11,554 nt of DNA from Clostridia bacterium (GCA_012515365.1 JAAYYM010000022.1:1-11554), one strand, 5' to 3'. Positions 1-7,601 are shown, counted from the stretch's first letter. Translations and numbers: made by a program. The notes: generated by a model not told the origin, from the letters alone.

Positions 1-874
1 AGTTACCTGCATAGAACTGTACTCCCGGAAGGTCTGTATATACTTCCATTGTTCTCTTCGCTTTTTCATCTGTCGCAACAGCTATTTTTCTCATTGTTCC
101 GTCATATTGATCAATGACCCAGTTATGATCATATCCCTGTACCATAGTAAGCTGATCCCAGTTATCATTAATCTGATCACCGATTCTCTTTGCTGTCAAA
201 AAGTCCATTGCTGTTCCTGCAACAGGTGCGATCTCACCGGTAGGGATTGCACCAGGTACAACAGGTGTATAATGACTGCATGCAAGCATTAATTTTGTAT
301 CATAGATTTTATCAGCATCATGTCCTGAAAGATTAAAGTAGCTGTGATTTGTCATATTGATCACTGTCTTTTTATCACTGATTCCATCATAATGGATCTC
401 GATTGCATTTTCATCTGTCAATGTATATGTAACACTAATTCTAAGTGTTCCCGGAAATCCTAATTCTCCATCCTTGCTTACATAAGTAAATTTAACACTT
501 TGTTGCGCCGGTTCTGCTGCCCATATACATTTATGAAATCCGTGATCGGCATCACTATGTAAATTATTTTTTCCATCATTCACTGCAAGCTGATAAGTAA
601 CTCCATCGATTTCAAACTTTGCATCTGCAATTCTGTTTGCATTTCTTCCTACTGTTGTTCCAAAGAAGCTGCCATTATTCTCGTAATCTTCTATTTTATC
701 ATATCCAAGTACAACATCCTTCATCTGACCATTCTGATCCGGTGCATATAAAGCAACCAGAATGGCACCAAAATTCGTTACTTTAGCTTTCATACCATTT
801 TTGTTTTCAATCGTGTATAAAAATGTCTCTGTTCCTTGTTTTGTTTTTCCGAAACTCTCTTTTTTTACGCTCAT
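1..874 (-). CDS. galM: Aldose 1-epimerase (galactose mutarotase), C-terminus cut by window edge
   Basis: Interconverts the alpha and beta anomers of galactose or glucose in the cytoplasm, feeding the Leloir pathway. Translation from ATG at 874 gives 291 residues without a stop before the window ends; the family is usually about 340-350 residues, so roughly the last 50 are missing. Seen motifs: GRNANRIA at residues 77-84, NNLH at 103-106, the conserved NHSYFNL block at 176-182 whose His177 is the expected catalytic acid, and GYDHNW at 247-252 with the sugar-binding Asp249. The catalytic Glu expected near residue 300 lies outside the window and cannot be checked. The common LHGG sequence is LHSD here (105-108). 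An AAAGGAGAG ribosome binding site overlaps the recR stop codon, with only 13 nt between the genes, so translation very likely follows recR on one transcript. The family call is secure; the sugar preference is not shown. Confidence 0.95.
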   Translation of the reverse strand, partial: MSVKKESFGKTKQGTETFLYTIENKNGMKAKVTNFGAILVALYAPDQNGQMKDVVLGYDKIEDYENNGSFFGTTVGRNANRIADAKFEIDGVTYQLAVNDGKNNLHSDADHGFHKCIWAAEPAQQSVKFTYVSKDGELGFPGTLRISVTYTLTDENAIEIHYDGISDKKTVINMTNHSYFNLSGHDADKIYDTKLMLACSHYTPVVPGAIPTGEIAPVAGTAMDFLTAKRIGDQINDNWDQLTMVQGYDHNWVIDQYDGTMRKIAVATDEKAKRTMEVYTDLPGVQFYAGN

Positions 875-887
875 TTTACTCTCTCCT

Positions 888-1484
888 TTAAAGTATGATT
901 CTGCCTTCTAAAGCACGAAGCAGTGTGACCTCATCAATATACTCCAGGTCGCCGCCAACTGGTACGCCGCTGGCAATACGTGTGACTTTGATTCCAGTAG
1001 GCTTAACAAGCTTACTGATATACATGGCTGTGGTTTCGCCCTCTAAAGATGAATTAGTCGCTATAATGACTTCATCTATAGGTTCTTGTAATCGCTGCAT
1101 CAGCTCCTTTAGACGAATATCATTCGGACCGATTCCGATCATGGGTGAAATCGCACCATGCAATACATGATATACGCCTTCGTATTTTCCGGTCTTTTCA
1201 TATGCTGCCAGATCTCTGGGAGTTTCTACAACCATAATGACTCTCTTGTTTCTCTTTGCATTCGCACAAATTGGACATAACTCATTATCTGTTAACGTAC
1301 AACAGCTTTTACAATATCTGATCTTTTTTCTCGTTTCCAGCATTGTATTAGCTAAACGCTCAACATTTTCTTCAGGCATGCTGATCAGAAAAAAAGCCAG
1401 GCGCTGTGCGGATTTTGTCCCTATCCCAGGTAATCTTGATAACTCTTCTATCAATCTATTGATATATCCGCTATATAATTCCAT
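888..1484 (-). CDS. recR: Recombination mediator protein RecR
   Basis: RecR works with RecO (and RecF) to load RecA onto SSB-coated single-stranded DNA during gap repair. The 198-residue product is full length for the family. In order: a helix-hairpin-helix DNA-binding motif [12 protein letters not shown] at 18-29; a four-cysteine zinc finger at C58, C61, C70 and C73; and a Toprim domain from about residue 82, with the acidic VVETPRDL at 85-92 and [10 protein letters not shown] at 147-156. The end [19 protein letters not shown] is typical of RecR. It starts at ATG 1484, 29 nt after ybaB, behind an AGGTAG-type ribosome binding site. It follows dnaX and ybaB, the conserved bacterial dnaX-ybaB-recR order. 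The stop TAA at 888-890 abuts the galM ribosome binding site. Confidence 0.98.
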   Translation of the reverse strand: MELYSGYINRLIEELSRLPGIGTKSAQRLAFFLISMPEENVERLANTMLETRKKIRYCKSCCTLTDNELCPICANAKRNKRVIMVVETPRDLAAYEKTGKYEGVYHVLHGAISPMIGIGPNDIRLKELMQRLQEPIDEVIIATNSSLEGETTAMYISKLVKPTGIKVTRIASGVPVGGDLEYIDEVTLLRALEGRIIL

Positions 1485-1513
1485 GTCTACCTACCTGTAC
1501 ATTCTCTTCTTGC

Positions 1514-1867
1514 TTAAAAAGGAAGTCCGCCGCCCAGTCCCATACCGCCGGTCAGTTTTGACATTGCCGCCTGTGACTCCTCTTCCATCTTACGAAAAGC
1601 CTCATTTGTCGCTGCCATGATCAAATCCTCTAACATTTCGATATCATCAGGATCAACAACCTCTGGTGATAATTTTACTTTTGTGATCTCTTTCTTTCCG
1701 GTAACTGTAACCTCAACTGCACCACCTCCAGCTGCCGCTACAAATTCTTTTTCTTCTAATTCTTTCTGGTTTTCTTCCATCTGACGCTGCATTCTTTGTG
1801 CCTGCTTCATTAGGTTATTCATGTTTCCCGGCATTCCGCCCCCAGGGAATCCACCTCTTTTTGCCAT
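1514..1867 (-). CDS. ybaB: YbaB/EbfC family nucleoid-associated protein
   Basis: Small DNA-binding protein of the YbaB/EbfC family, known as a dimeric nucleoid-associated protein encoded next to dnaX and recR. The 117-residue product has a glycine- and methionine-rich N-terminus ([12 protein letters not shown] at 5-16), then a long charged helix (about 17-43, Met/Gln/Glu/Lys rich), the hallmark [14 protein letters not shown] stretch at 44-57, and a C-terminal helix with [15 protein letters not shown]. Its ATG shares one base with the dnaX stop (TAATG at 1870-1865), and an AAAGGAGG ribosome binding site lies inside the last codons of dnaX, so translation should be coupled. The exact role (DNA protection, bridging or a recombination accessory) cannot be read from sequence. 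Confidence 0.95.
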   Translation of the reverse strand: MAKRGGFPGGGMPGNMNNLMKQAQRMQRQMEENQKELEEKEFVAAAGGGAVEVTVTGKKEITKVKLSPEVVDPDDIEMLEDLIMAATNEAFRKMEEESQAAMSKLTGGMGLGGGLPF

Positions 1868-3444
1868 TATAGTTCCTCCTTTTCATCTTCTATTTCTACT
1901 TCCATGCTGATAAACTGACTTAAATCCGGATATGTCTGCTCGAAGTTCTGCTCTTTTTCCAGACATTTAATGTCAATATCGACTTCTTTTCCGATTCGAT
2001 CCGCTATCATTTCTTTAATTTTTTCTTTATGTGTTTCATCACGAAGCATTTTTGCTGCCATTGCTTCTGTTAACACAATTAATAATTTATTATCTGAAGA
2101 TATGCTTAATTTTGCATTCTTTAAATACGCTTTATAAATTCCTTCCATACCTCCGACAATGCCTACCCACATAGATACTACTTTTTGAATATCTTCCGGA
2201 ATGGCTTTTGGCAGCTGTGGTTTCGTAACAGATGTCGATGTTTGCTGCCCTGATTGTGAAGGAGGGATGGCGGTCTGACTGACTACGACACCCTTTTCCA
2301 GTTTTTCTTCCATTTGACGGATTCTCTCAATCAAGGAATCCATATCTGTTTCCATACTTGGCTTGCATAGTCTGATCACTGCCATTTCGATCATGACACG
2401 TTTTTGAGATGCATAACGTAGCTGATTACTTAACTCCGAAAAAATACGGATGTATCTCATGAGTGTTTCCGGATCGATCATCTGTGCTTCTTCTTTCAGC
2501 CTTTCCAGATTATCCTTCGAAACATCGACCACTTCATCTGCATGTTCTGAGGTTTTAACAAGCAAAAGATTTCGAAGATACCAAGTAAAGTCTGTCACAA
2601 ACTGTGTCAATTCTCTTCCTTGTATGATGATTTCCTCAAGTAAATGTATCGCTCCCGTCACATCTGTATCGAGTACTAATCTTAAAAATCTGCTAAAAAC
2701 TTCGGTATCAACAGCTCCTAATGCATCAAGTGCTTTGTCATAAGTAAGAACCTCACCAAAATAAAAAGCTGTACACTGGTCAAGCAGACTCAGTGCATCA
2801 CGCAAAGAACCATCTGCGGTTTTTGCAATAAAGCGAAGTGCTTTCTCTTCGACCTCGATCTGTTCTTTTTCCATGAGCTCTCTCAGTCTGTCAGTTATAA
2901 CGTCGATGGTGATTCTTTTAAAATCATATCGCTGACATCTTGAAAGGATTGTAATCGGAATTTTATGAACCTCTGTCGTCGCCAATATAAAAATAACATA
3001 AGAAGGCGGCTCCTCCAGAGTCTTTAATAATGCATTAAAAGCTCCTATGGAGAGCATATGAACTTCATCGATAATATAGACTTTGTACTTGCCTTCTGTA
3101 GGAGAATACGCGACTTCATCTCGTATCTGTCGAATATTATCCACACCATTATTAGATGCTGCATCGATTTCGATTACATTCATGGAAGTACCGGCTGTAA
3201 TGGATTTACAACCGGCACATTCACCACATGGACTTCCATCTATGGGATGTTCACAATTAACTGCTTTCGCAAATATTTTTGCTATTGAGGTCTTTCCGGT
3301 ACCCCTTGTTCCACAGAATAAGTAAGCATGCCCTATTCGATTTGATGCGATTTGGTTTTTTAATGTTTTAACAACATGATCCTGACCCTTTACGTCATCA
3401 AAACTGTCAGGACGCCATTTTCGATATAAGGCGGTATAAGACAT
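1867..3444 (-). CDS. dnaX: DNA polymerase III clamp-loader subunit gamma/tau
   Basis: AAA+ ATPase of the clamp loader that places the beta sliding clamp on DNA and links the replicative polymerases. The 525-residue product has Walker A GTRGTGKT at 45-52; a zinc-binding module with C64, C73, C76 and C79; Walker B IIDEVHM at 124-130; sensor-1 region LATTEVHK at 154-161; and the SRC arginine-finger motif at 168-170. A Ser/Thr/Gln/Pro-rich linker (about 394-412) separates the ATPase and collar from a C-terminal tau-type domain. I saw no A-rich slippery heptamer, so only the full-length form is predicted. The ATG has an AGGAAG ribosome binding site 7 nt upstream. It lies 29 nt after pfkA without a terminator and overlaps ybaB by one base. 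Confidence 0.98.
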   Translation of the reverse strand: MSYTALYRKWRPDSFDDVKGQDHVVKTLKNQIASNRIGHAYLFCGTRGTGKTSIAKIFAKAVNCEHPIDGSPCGECAGCKSITAGTSMNVIEIDAASNNGVDNIRQIRDEVAYSPTEGKYKVYIIDEVHMLSIGAFNALLKTLEEPPSYVIFILATTEVHKIPITILSRCQRYDFKRITIDVITDRLRELMEKEQIEVEEKALRFIAKTADGSLRDALSLLDQCTAFYFGEVLTYDKALDALGAVDTEVFSRFLRLVLDTDVTGAIHLLEEIIIQGRELTQFVTDFTWYLRNLLLVKTSEHADEVVDVSKDNLERLKEEAQMIDPETLMRYIRIFSELSNQLRYASQKRVMIEMAVIRLCKPSMETDMDSLIERIRQMEEKLEKGVVVSQTAIPPSQSGQQTSTSVTKPQLPKAIPEDIQKVVSMWVGIVGGMEGIYKAYLKNAKLSISSDNKLLIVLTEAMAAKMLRDETHKEKIKEMIADRIGKEVDIDIKCLEKEQNFEQTYPDLSQFISMEVEIEDEKEEL

Positions 3445-3473
3445 CTTTGCACTTCCTATTCTTAATCGATCAA

Positions 3474-4553
3474 TCAGTCACCAAAACTGATACCAAGTAA
3501 TTTTGCTTCTTTGATAATCGTGGCATCAGGTGATACTGTCTTTAATTTTCCTGCTACCTCTGCAAGCGGGATCTTATCGACTTCTCTGTTTACAATTCCA
3601 ACCATATATCCATACTCATTTTTCATTATCAGCTCTGCTGCTGCAGTACCGAGTCTGGAAGCAAGCACACGGTCATATGCACATGGACTTCCTCCTCTTT
3701 GTGTATGTCCGGGAACTGTAACTCTGATTTCCTGTCCTGTCATCTCCTGGATCTTTGCTGCTACCTCATAAGATACAGACGGATAATTGTTCTTTTCTTG
3801 TTTTTCTTTTAACTCTTTCTTCGAAAGCATCGAATCTTCCTTAGAAATAGCACCCTCTGCAACTGCTAATATAGTAAAAGAGCTTCCTCGTTTTGTTCTC
3901 TGGTTAATCGCATCTACGATTTTATTGATGTCGTATGGGATCTCTGGAATCAATATAATATCTGCGCCACCTGCTATTCCTGCGTTAAGCGTCAGCCATC
4001 CTACTTTATGTCCCATAACCTCTACGATAAATACGCGTCCATGAGAGGATGCTGTTGTATGAATACAGTCTATTGCATAAGTTGCGATATTAACTGCACT
4101 CTGGAAACCAAATGTCATGTCAGTTCCCCAAAGATCATTATCGATCGTCTTAGGAAGTGTGATGATATTCAAACCTTCTTCTCTAAGCAGATTCGCTGTT
4201 TTATGTGTACCGTTACCACCTAAGATCACAAGGCAGTCCAGATTCAGCTTATAATAATTCTGCTTCATCGCAGCTACCTTATCAATTCCTTTTTCATCCG
4301 GCTCACGCATTAATTTAAACGGCATTCTTGAACTTCCAAGAATGGTACCTCCACGTGTCAGAATTCCTGAAAAATCTGAAAACTCCAATTTTCTGTAGTT
4401 GCTGTAAATCAATCCTTTGTATCCATGAAAGAAACCATATATTTCTACTTCATCTGGTCCTAATGTATACCACAATGCCTTAACAACTCCACGCATCGCC
4501 GCATTCAGAGCCTGACAATCGCCTCCACTGGTTAATATTCCTATTCTCTTCAT
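3474..4553 (-). CDS. pfkA: 6-phosphofructokinase, GGNGT/PKTIDND variant
   Basis: Predicted to phosphorylate fructose 6-phosphate to the 1,6-bisphosphate in glycolysis. I chose ATG 4553 (359 residues, starting MKRIGILTSGGD), which has a GGAAGGAAG ribosome binding site. A longer reading frame to an ATG at 4595 exists, but that codon falls at the expected transcription start of the promoter at 4598-4626 and adds 14 residues not typical of the family. Motifs: TSGGDCQALNAAMRG at 8-22, GGNGT at 112-116, PKTIDND at 134-140 with catalytic Asp138, MGHKVGWL at 180-187, PGHTQRGGSP at 281-290. In E. coli PfkA the corresponding signatures are GGDGS and PGTIDND. The glycine after Asn114 matches ATP-using enzymes, whereas PPi-using enzymes carry Asp there; Lys135 occurs in PPi-type and related ATP-type enzymes. 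The phosphoryl donor is therefore probably ATP but not certain. A Lys/Glu-rich insertion spans about 238-256. Confidence 0.93.
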   Translation of the reverse strand: MKRIGILTSGGDCQALNAAMRGVVKALWYTLGPDEVEIYGFFHGYKGLIYSNYRKLEFSDFSGILTRGGTILGSSRMPFKLMREPDEKGIDKVAAMKQNYYKLNLDCLVILGGNGTHKTANLLREEGLNIITLPKTIDNDLWGTDMTFGFQSAVNIATYAIDCIHTTASSHGRVFIVEVMGHKVGWLTLNAGIAGGADIILIPEIPYDINKIVDAINQRTKRGSSFTILAVAEGAISKEDSMLSKKELKEKQEKNNYPSVSYEVAAKIQEMTGQEIRVTVPGHTQRGGSPCAYDRVLASRLGTAAAELIMKNEYGYMVGIVNREVDKIPLAEVAGKLKTVSPDATIIKEAKLLGISFGD

Positions 4554-4597
4554 GTCACTCACTTCCTTCCACCTTTGTTGTAACTCTAGACACATTC

Positions 4598-4626
4598 ATT
4601 ATATAATAGATAAAGACTTGTCACAA
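4598..4626 (-). promoter_or_regulatory. Promoter for pfkA and probably the dnaX-ybaB-recR-galM genes
   Basis: On the minus strand TTGTGA (4626-4621) is followed by a 17-nt spacer and a perfect TATAAT (4603-4598). The transcription start should lie near 4591, about 38 nt before the pfkA ATG. The -35 box begins only 3 nt past the stop codon of the upstream FkbH-like gene. An imperfect inverted repeat CTTGT-G-ACAAG (4627-4617) overlaps the -35 box and could be an operator, but it is short. There is no terminator in front, so read-through from the PHP/FkbH unit is also possible. Confidence 0.75.
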
Positions 4627-4628
4627 GC

Positions 4629-6410
4629 TTAGTTTTTCAAAAAAATGACCTTGTTCTTCTTTACATAATCGGCATCAAGTGTGAATAGCCATTCTGAGTT
4701 TCCTTCTTCATCCTCAGACTCTTTTGAAAAGCCTTGAAGCTCATAGAAATTACGTACCATTCCATTTTTCGCAGTCGGATAATAATATCCCCTGATCTGA
4801 CGGATCCCATTCTTGATACACTGATCTACTAACGCATCCATCATCGCATATTCCATATCACGTTTTAGGACACGACAGCTCATGATCCATAAATCGATAT
4901 GAAGCGTCGTCTCTTCTTTTCTTCCGATCACAACAGATACGACTCCATTATCTCCGAACTTGTCCTCAAGCTTACCATATAGATCTATATAATCTGATGA
5001 AGCTGCTGTTTCTTCTATTTCAGCACCGGAATAGCGTTTGGTGGTCAGATTAAACTGATTACTTTTATTGGTCAGCTGCGCAATCCGCTCCATATACATT
5101 GGTGTAAAAGGCTCGATAACTGCCTTCATTTCAAGCGATTTTAAATAATCAGAATAATCAGTAAAGCTTTGCTGTAGCTGTATTCTCTGCGCATTTTCCT
5201 TGTACATCTGATTTCGTTTTGCATCATCGGTAGAAAGATTCGTTACTTCGAAAAATCCGGAATGATCTAATACCCTGATATATTGTTCTACACTTCCGAT
5301 ATCCGGTGTTTTCACTCCTGGTACCTGTGCTGCCACGATCTCTCGTTCCGCCGGATTGTCATCCACAAATACAAACGATTCCGGAAGCAGATTCAGCTGA
5401 TCAGCGATTTCCACAATATTTTTACTCTTTGGCTCCCAATTGGCCTTGATCACAATAAAATCTTCCGGATGCAGGTGACTGTCAGGATGATTCAGACCAG
5501 CTATGGCATTTTCATGATCGTTTTTCGAACAAACATTCAATAAAACACCTATTTCCTTCTGCTTTTTCACATATTCCTGAAATTCGCTGTATACTTGTCC
5601 CATAGATGTTTCCTGACCGATCTCGAGCTGTTCAACACCATCATCTCCGACGATTCCACCCCAAAGTGTATTATCCAGATCCAGCACCAATGCCTTTTTA
5701 TTTTTTCCATAAACTGATTTAATAATATTTGAAACACTAAATGCCAATGTCGGAATTGCTTCTAAAGACAATGCATATTTATACATATGCCAGTAGATCG
5801 GATCAGCCCAGCGATCTAGTCCATAGGTTGCCGACAGATAATTAGAATCATGAATAAAAAAATCTTTATTTTGAGCTGCATAGTCTGCAAACATTTGATT
5901 TAGTCGGTTTACATAATTCACTTTTCCATGAATATTCACACTGTCCTGATTGCCAAACAGACGATCAGATGGGTATTCAAAGTTGTTTTGTATCACCACA
6001 CAATGATAAGTTTGTTCAATTTTTTCCCACATCACCTGATAGTGCATATACTCATTTTGAAGCATCTGTTCGATTTCTTCTTTTTCCTGAGAAAGTGACG
6101 GAAACTGTTTGATATTTCTAACACCTGTATAAATATAAATCACATCGGGTGCAAATGCTTTCAGTTCCTCGTTATCGAACATGACATCTTCCCAGTACTG
6201 ATTATATTCACTCTCATAGAAAGTAGCCTTGATACCCTGATTGAGCAGAAAAAGATCCATGATCGCACAGATGTCATGGGTTGTAGATCCGCCTAATACG
6301 GCAATCTTTTTCTCAATCATAGAAGAGGCGTTTTCAAGCAGCTCTCTTCTTATGCTTCTCTTTTTCTTAATGATGTATCTGCTGTCAAATGGATATTCTA
6401 ATTCTTTCAC
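4629..6410 (-). CDS. FkbH-like protein (HAD-IIIC phosphatase with GNAT-like C-terminus)
   Basis: The 593-residue protein has the three-part layout of FkbH-like enzymes. The N-terminal part (about 35-230) resembles an SGNH-type fold, with GGSTTHD at 40-46 and DPIYWH at 203-208. The HAD domain (about 238-370) carries DLDNTLWGG at 244-252 (nucleophile Asp244), the motif II serine in VCSKN at 293-297, the conserved lysine region NWEPKSKN at 324-331, and VFVDDNPAERE at 347-357. The GNAT-like C-terminal region spans about 425-580, with LTNKSNQFNLTTKRY at 446-460. Known relatives dephosphorylate 1,3-bisphosphoglycerate and load glycerate onto an acyl carrier protein in polyketide pathways, but no carrier protein or synthase gene is visible here, so the substrate is unknown. 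The start is GTG at 6410, preceded by AAGGCAGG 6 nt upstream; EYPFDSRYIIKKKRSIRREL near the N-terminus looks family-like, so I kept it over the internal Met31. It lies 25 nt after the PHP gene. Confidence 0.88.
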   Translation of the reverse strand: MKELEYPFDSRYIIKKKRSIRRELLENASSMIEKKIAVLGGSTTHDICAIMDLFLLNQGIKATFYESEYNQYWEDVMFDNEELKAFAPDVIYIYTGVRNIKQFPSLSQEKEEIEQMLQNEYMHYQVMWEKIEQTYHCVVIQNNFEYPSDRLFGNQDSVNIHGKVNYVNRLNQMFADYAAQNKDFFIHDSNYLSATYGLDRWADPIYWHMYKYALSLEAIPTLAFSVSNIIKSVYGKNKKALVLDLDNTLWGGIVGDDGVEQLEIGQETSMGQVYSEFQEYVKKQKEIGVLLNVCSKNDHENAIAGLNHPDSHLHPEDFIVIKANWEPKSKNIVEIADQLNLLPESFVFVDDNPAEREIVAAQVPGVKTPDIGSVEQYIRVLDHSGFFEVTNLSTDDAKRNQMYKENAQRIQLQQSFTDYSDYLKSLEMKAVIEPFTPMYMERIAQLTNKSNQFNLTTKRYSGAEIEETAASSDYIDLYGKLEDKFGDNGVVSVVIGRKEETTLHIDLWIMSCRVLKRDMEYAMMDALVDQCIKNGIRQIRGYYYPTAKNGMVRNFYELQGFSKESEDEEGNSEWLFTLDADYVKKNKVIFLKN

Positions 6411-6416
6411 ACTAAA

Positions 6417-6424
6417 CCTGCCTT
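6417..6424 (-). promoter_or_regulatory. Ribosome binding site deciding the GTG start of the FkbH-like gene
   Basis: AAGGCAGG lies 6 nt upstream of the GTG at 6410-6408, and no ATG is available nearby in frame until codon 31. The spacing, together with the conserved-looking protein sequence directly after the GTG, supports this start. Confidence 0.6.
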
Positions 6425-6435
6425 TTCCTGTATGC

Positions 6436-7197
6436 TTAACACCGGTATAAATCTGTACTTAAATACTGTTTGCTGCCGTCTGTCAGAATGCATGCCTTCT
6501 TATCATATAATGCCTTTACAAAATCATCAACGTCTTTAAATTTCTCAGCATATGCCATGCCTCCGCCATATAGGTCCATCTGATGCATATCCGATCCCGC
6601 TGTAAGGATAAAATCATGCTCTCTGGCATAACGAAGTGCTCTTTCATCATATTCCGGTGCATAATGTGCCATGCTGTCCGGATTGGAATGACATGCGTTT
6701 AGGCATTCTACACCATGTATATATTCTGGAAAAAGCCTGATTTCTCTGATGTAGTCTTCCTCTCGATATGGATGAGCATGTATCACGATTCCGCCATCCT
6801 GCTCAACCAGTTCTCTCTGCCTTCGTATATTAGCATCTCTGATCTCTGGGTGCATTAACAGCCAGTCCTTATCCAAGCCATAAATCAGAAACTCTGTACC
6901 TTGATAACCGGATTCCCAACCCCAGAAAACATCCAATCCTATTTTCGCACCTTCCTGCTTTGCATCCAGATATCCCAGACAAAATCTTTCAACCCAGTCT
7001 TCCCATTGCAGGTTTCTGTTAACCGCTGTATTTCCATAATAGAAATGATCTGTTATGATGATGCCGGCATATCCTGCTTCTTTATATGCCCTTGCCATAT
7101 CTGCGCCACTATTTTTTGCACAGGCGCTCGCCTGACTGGTGTGTACATGTGTATCATATAAATAAGGATAATCCTGATGATTCCACTTTTTCAACAT
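6436..7197 (-). CDS. PHP-domain metal-dependent phosphoesterase
   Basis: The 253-residue product is a stand-alone PHP (polymerase and histidinol phosphatase) domain, a TIM-barrel-like fold that binds two or three metals to hydrolyse phosphoesters. Metal-ligand motifs appear in the expected order: DTHVHTS at 15-21 (His17, His19), TDHFY at 49-53 (Asp50, His51), WGWES with Glu95, HAHPYR at 140-145 (His140, His142), GVECLN with Glu164, and GSDMH at 201-205 (Asp203, His205). No polymerase or helix-hairpin-helix part is attached, so this is not a DNA polymerase. The natural substrate (nucleotide, histidinol phosphate or another phosphomonoester) cannot be chosen from sequence; the lack of his genes nearby argues weakly against histidinol phosphate. 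ATG at 7197 has a modest CAGGG ribosome binding site 9 nt upstream. It is the first gene of a two-gene unit with the FkbH-like gene. Confidence 0.88.
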   Translation of the reverse strand: MLKKWNHQDYPYLYDTHVHTSQASACAKNSGADMARAYKEAGYAGIIITDHFYYGNTAVNRNLQWEDWVERFCLGYLDAKQEGAKIGLDVFWGWESGYQGTEFLIYGLDKDWLLMHPEIRDANIRRQRELVEQDGGIVIHAHPYREEDYIREIRLFPEYIHGVECLNACHSNPDSMAHYAPEYDERALRYAREHDFILTAGSDMHQMDLYGGGMAYAEKFKDVDDFVKALYDKKACILTDGSKQYLSTDLYRC

Positions 7198-7247
7198 ATT
7201 TGTTGACCCTGCTCTCTATAATTTGTAAATTCGGTTCTCAAAAAAAA

Positions 7248-7276
7248 TTGACGAACGATATTCCGTGTATTATAAT
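7248..7276 (+). promoter_or_regulatory. Promoter for tRNA-Ser
   Basis: TTGACG at 7248-7253, a 17-nt spacer and a perfect TATAAT at 7271-7276 form a near-consensus vegetative promoter reading toward the tRNA. Transcription should begin near 7283, leaving a leader of about 60 nt before the mature tRNA. A second TATAAT, on the minus strand at 7274-7269, overlaps this -10 box, though I found no good matching -35 for it. Confidence 0.8.
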
Positions 7277-7344
7277 TTCAATGTTGATTTTAATTCATTT
7301 TGCATGTTATGTAAATACTATACCCCTAAATTTCATCTAAACCT

Positions 7345-7429
7345 GGAGGGTTGTCCGAGTGGTTTAAGGTGCAGCTCTCGAAAAGCTGTGTGCCTAACAG
7401 CACCGTGGGTTCGAATCCCATGCCCTCCG
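7345..7429 (+). tRNA. tRNA-Ser (anticodon CGA)
   Basis: The 85-nt sequence folds as a class II tRNA. The 7-bp acceptor stem pairs GGAGGGT (7345-7351) with GCCCTCC (7422-7428) and is followed by discriminator G7429, as expected for serine. The anticodon stem CAGCT/AGCTG (7372-7376 with 7384-7388) encloses the loop CTCGAAA, placing anticodon CGA at 7379-7381 to read UCG codons. The long variable arm pairs GTGC with GCAC (7390-7393 with 7400-7403), which identifies the serine class. The T arm is GTGGG-TTCGAAT-CCCAT (7405-7421). CCA is not encoded and must be added enzymatically. The gene has its own promoter upstream and terminator downstream. Confidence 0.97.
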
Positions 7430-7444
7430 TTCACAGAACATCAC

Positions 7445-7466
7445 GAGGCTCACCGCCTCTTTTTTT
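7445..7466 (+). terminator. Intrinsic terminator of tRNA-Ser
   Basis: GAGGC (7445-7449) and GCCTC (7455-7459) form a 5-bp GC-rich stem with a TCACC loop, followed directly by seven T residues (7460-7466). It starts 15 nt after the mature tRNA end. The stem is short, so some read-through into the downstream HAD gene is possible. Confidence 0.82.
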
Positions 7467-7494
7467 CAATTATGCAAATGTTTTTATGTAATTA

Positions 7495-7557
7495 CGATTT
7501 TATCAATCTATACAAAAACGCCCTCGACGAACGTTTTTGTATAGATTGATAAAATCG
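7495..7557. repeat. Perfect 26-bp inverted repeat with 11-nt loop
   Basis: The arm at 7495-7520 (starting CGATTTTATCAATCTATA) is the exact reverse complement of 7532-7557; the spacer is CCCTCGACGAA. It sits between the tRNA-Ser terminator and the HAD hydrolase, ending 30 nt before that gene's ribosome binding site. A transcript reading either strand would form a long, AT-rich, mismatch-free hairpin. Neither side ends in a T-run, so it is not a standard intrinsic terminator. Possibilities are a miniature or intergenic palindromic element, an RNA processing or stability structure, or a protein-binding site; the sequence alone does not decide. Confidence 0.9.
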
Positions 7558-7601
7558 CTCACTACCTAAAACCATCCAACAAAACCAAAGGAGCCCCCCA
7601 C

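Noticed and set aside
107..292. Cysteine-rich 61-residue plus-strand frame opposite galM
   Set aside because: It is antisense to conserved galM sequence (including the Pro/Gly-rich and GYDHNW regions), and no ribosome binding site precedes it.
895..1170. Plus-strand open frames opposite recR, dnaX, pfkA, the FkbH-like gene and the rib genes
   Set aside because: They lack ribosome binding sites and recognisable motifs and lie entirely antisense to well-supported genes; they are by-products of the coding strand's composition.
1867..3444. Programmed -1 frameshift in dnaX producing a short gamma form, as in E. coli
   Set aside because: No A-AAA-AAG-like slippery heptamer was seen in the linker region; the longest A-runs there are interrupted and out of context.
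4554..4595. Upstream in-frame extension of the phosphofructokinase starting at ATG 4595
   Set aside because: That ATG lies at the predicted transcription start of the promoter, has no ribosome binding site, and adds residues before the conserved MKRIGILTSGGD start.
7345..7429. tRNA-Ser 3' end as an attachment site of an integrated element
   Set aside because: I saw no direct repeat of the tRNA 3' end elsewhere in the window, and no integrase or recombinase gene.
7495..7557. The 26-bp inverted repeat as a second intrinsic terminator
   Set aside because: The stem is AT-rich and neither strand has a T-run directly after it; a standard terminator already lies at 7445-7466.
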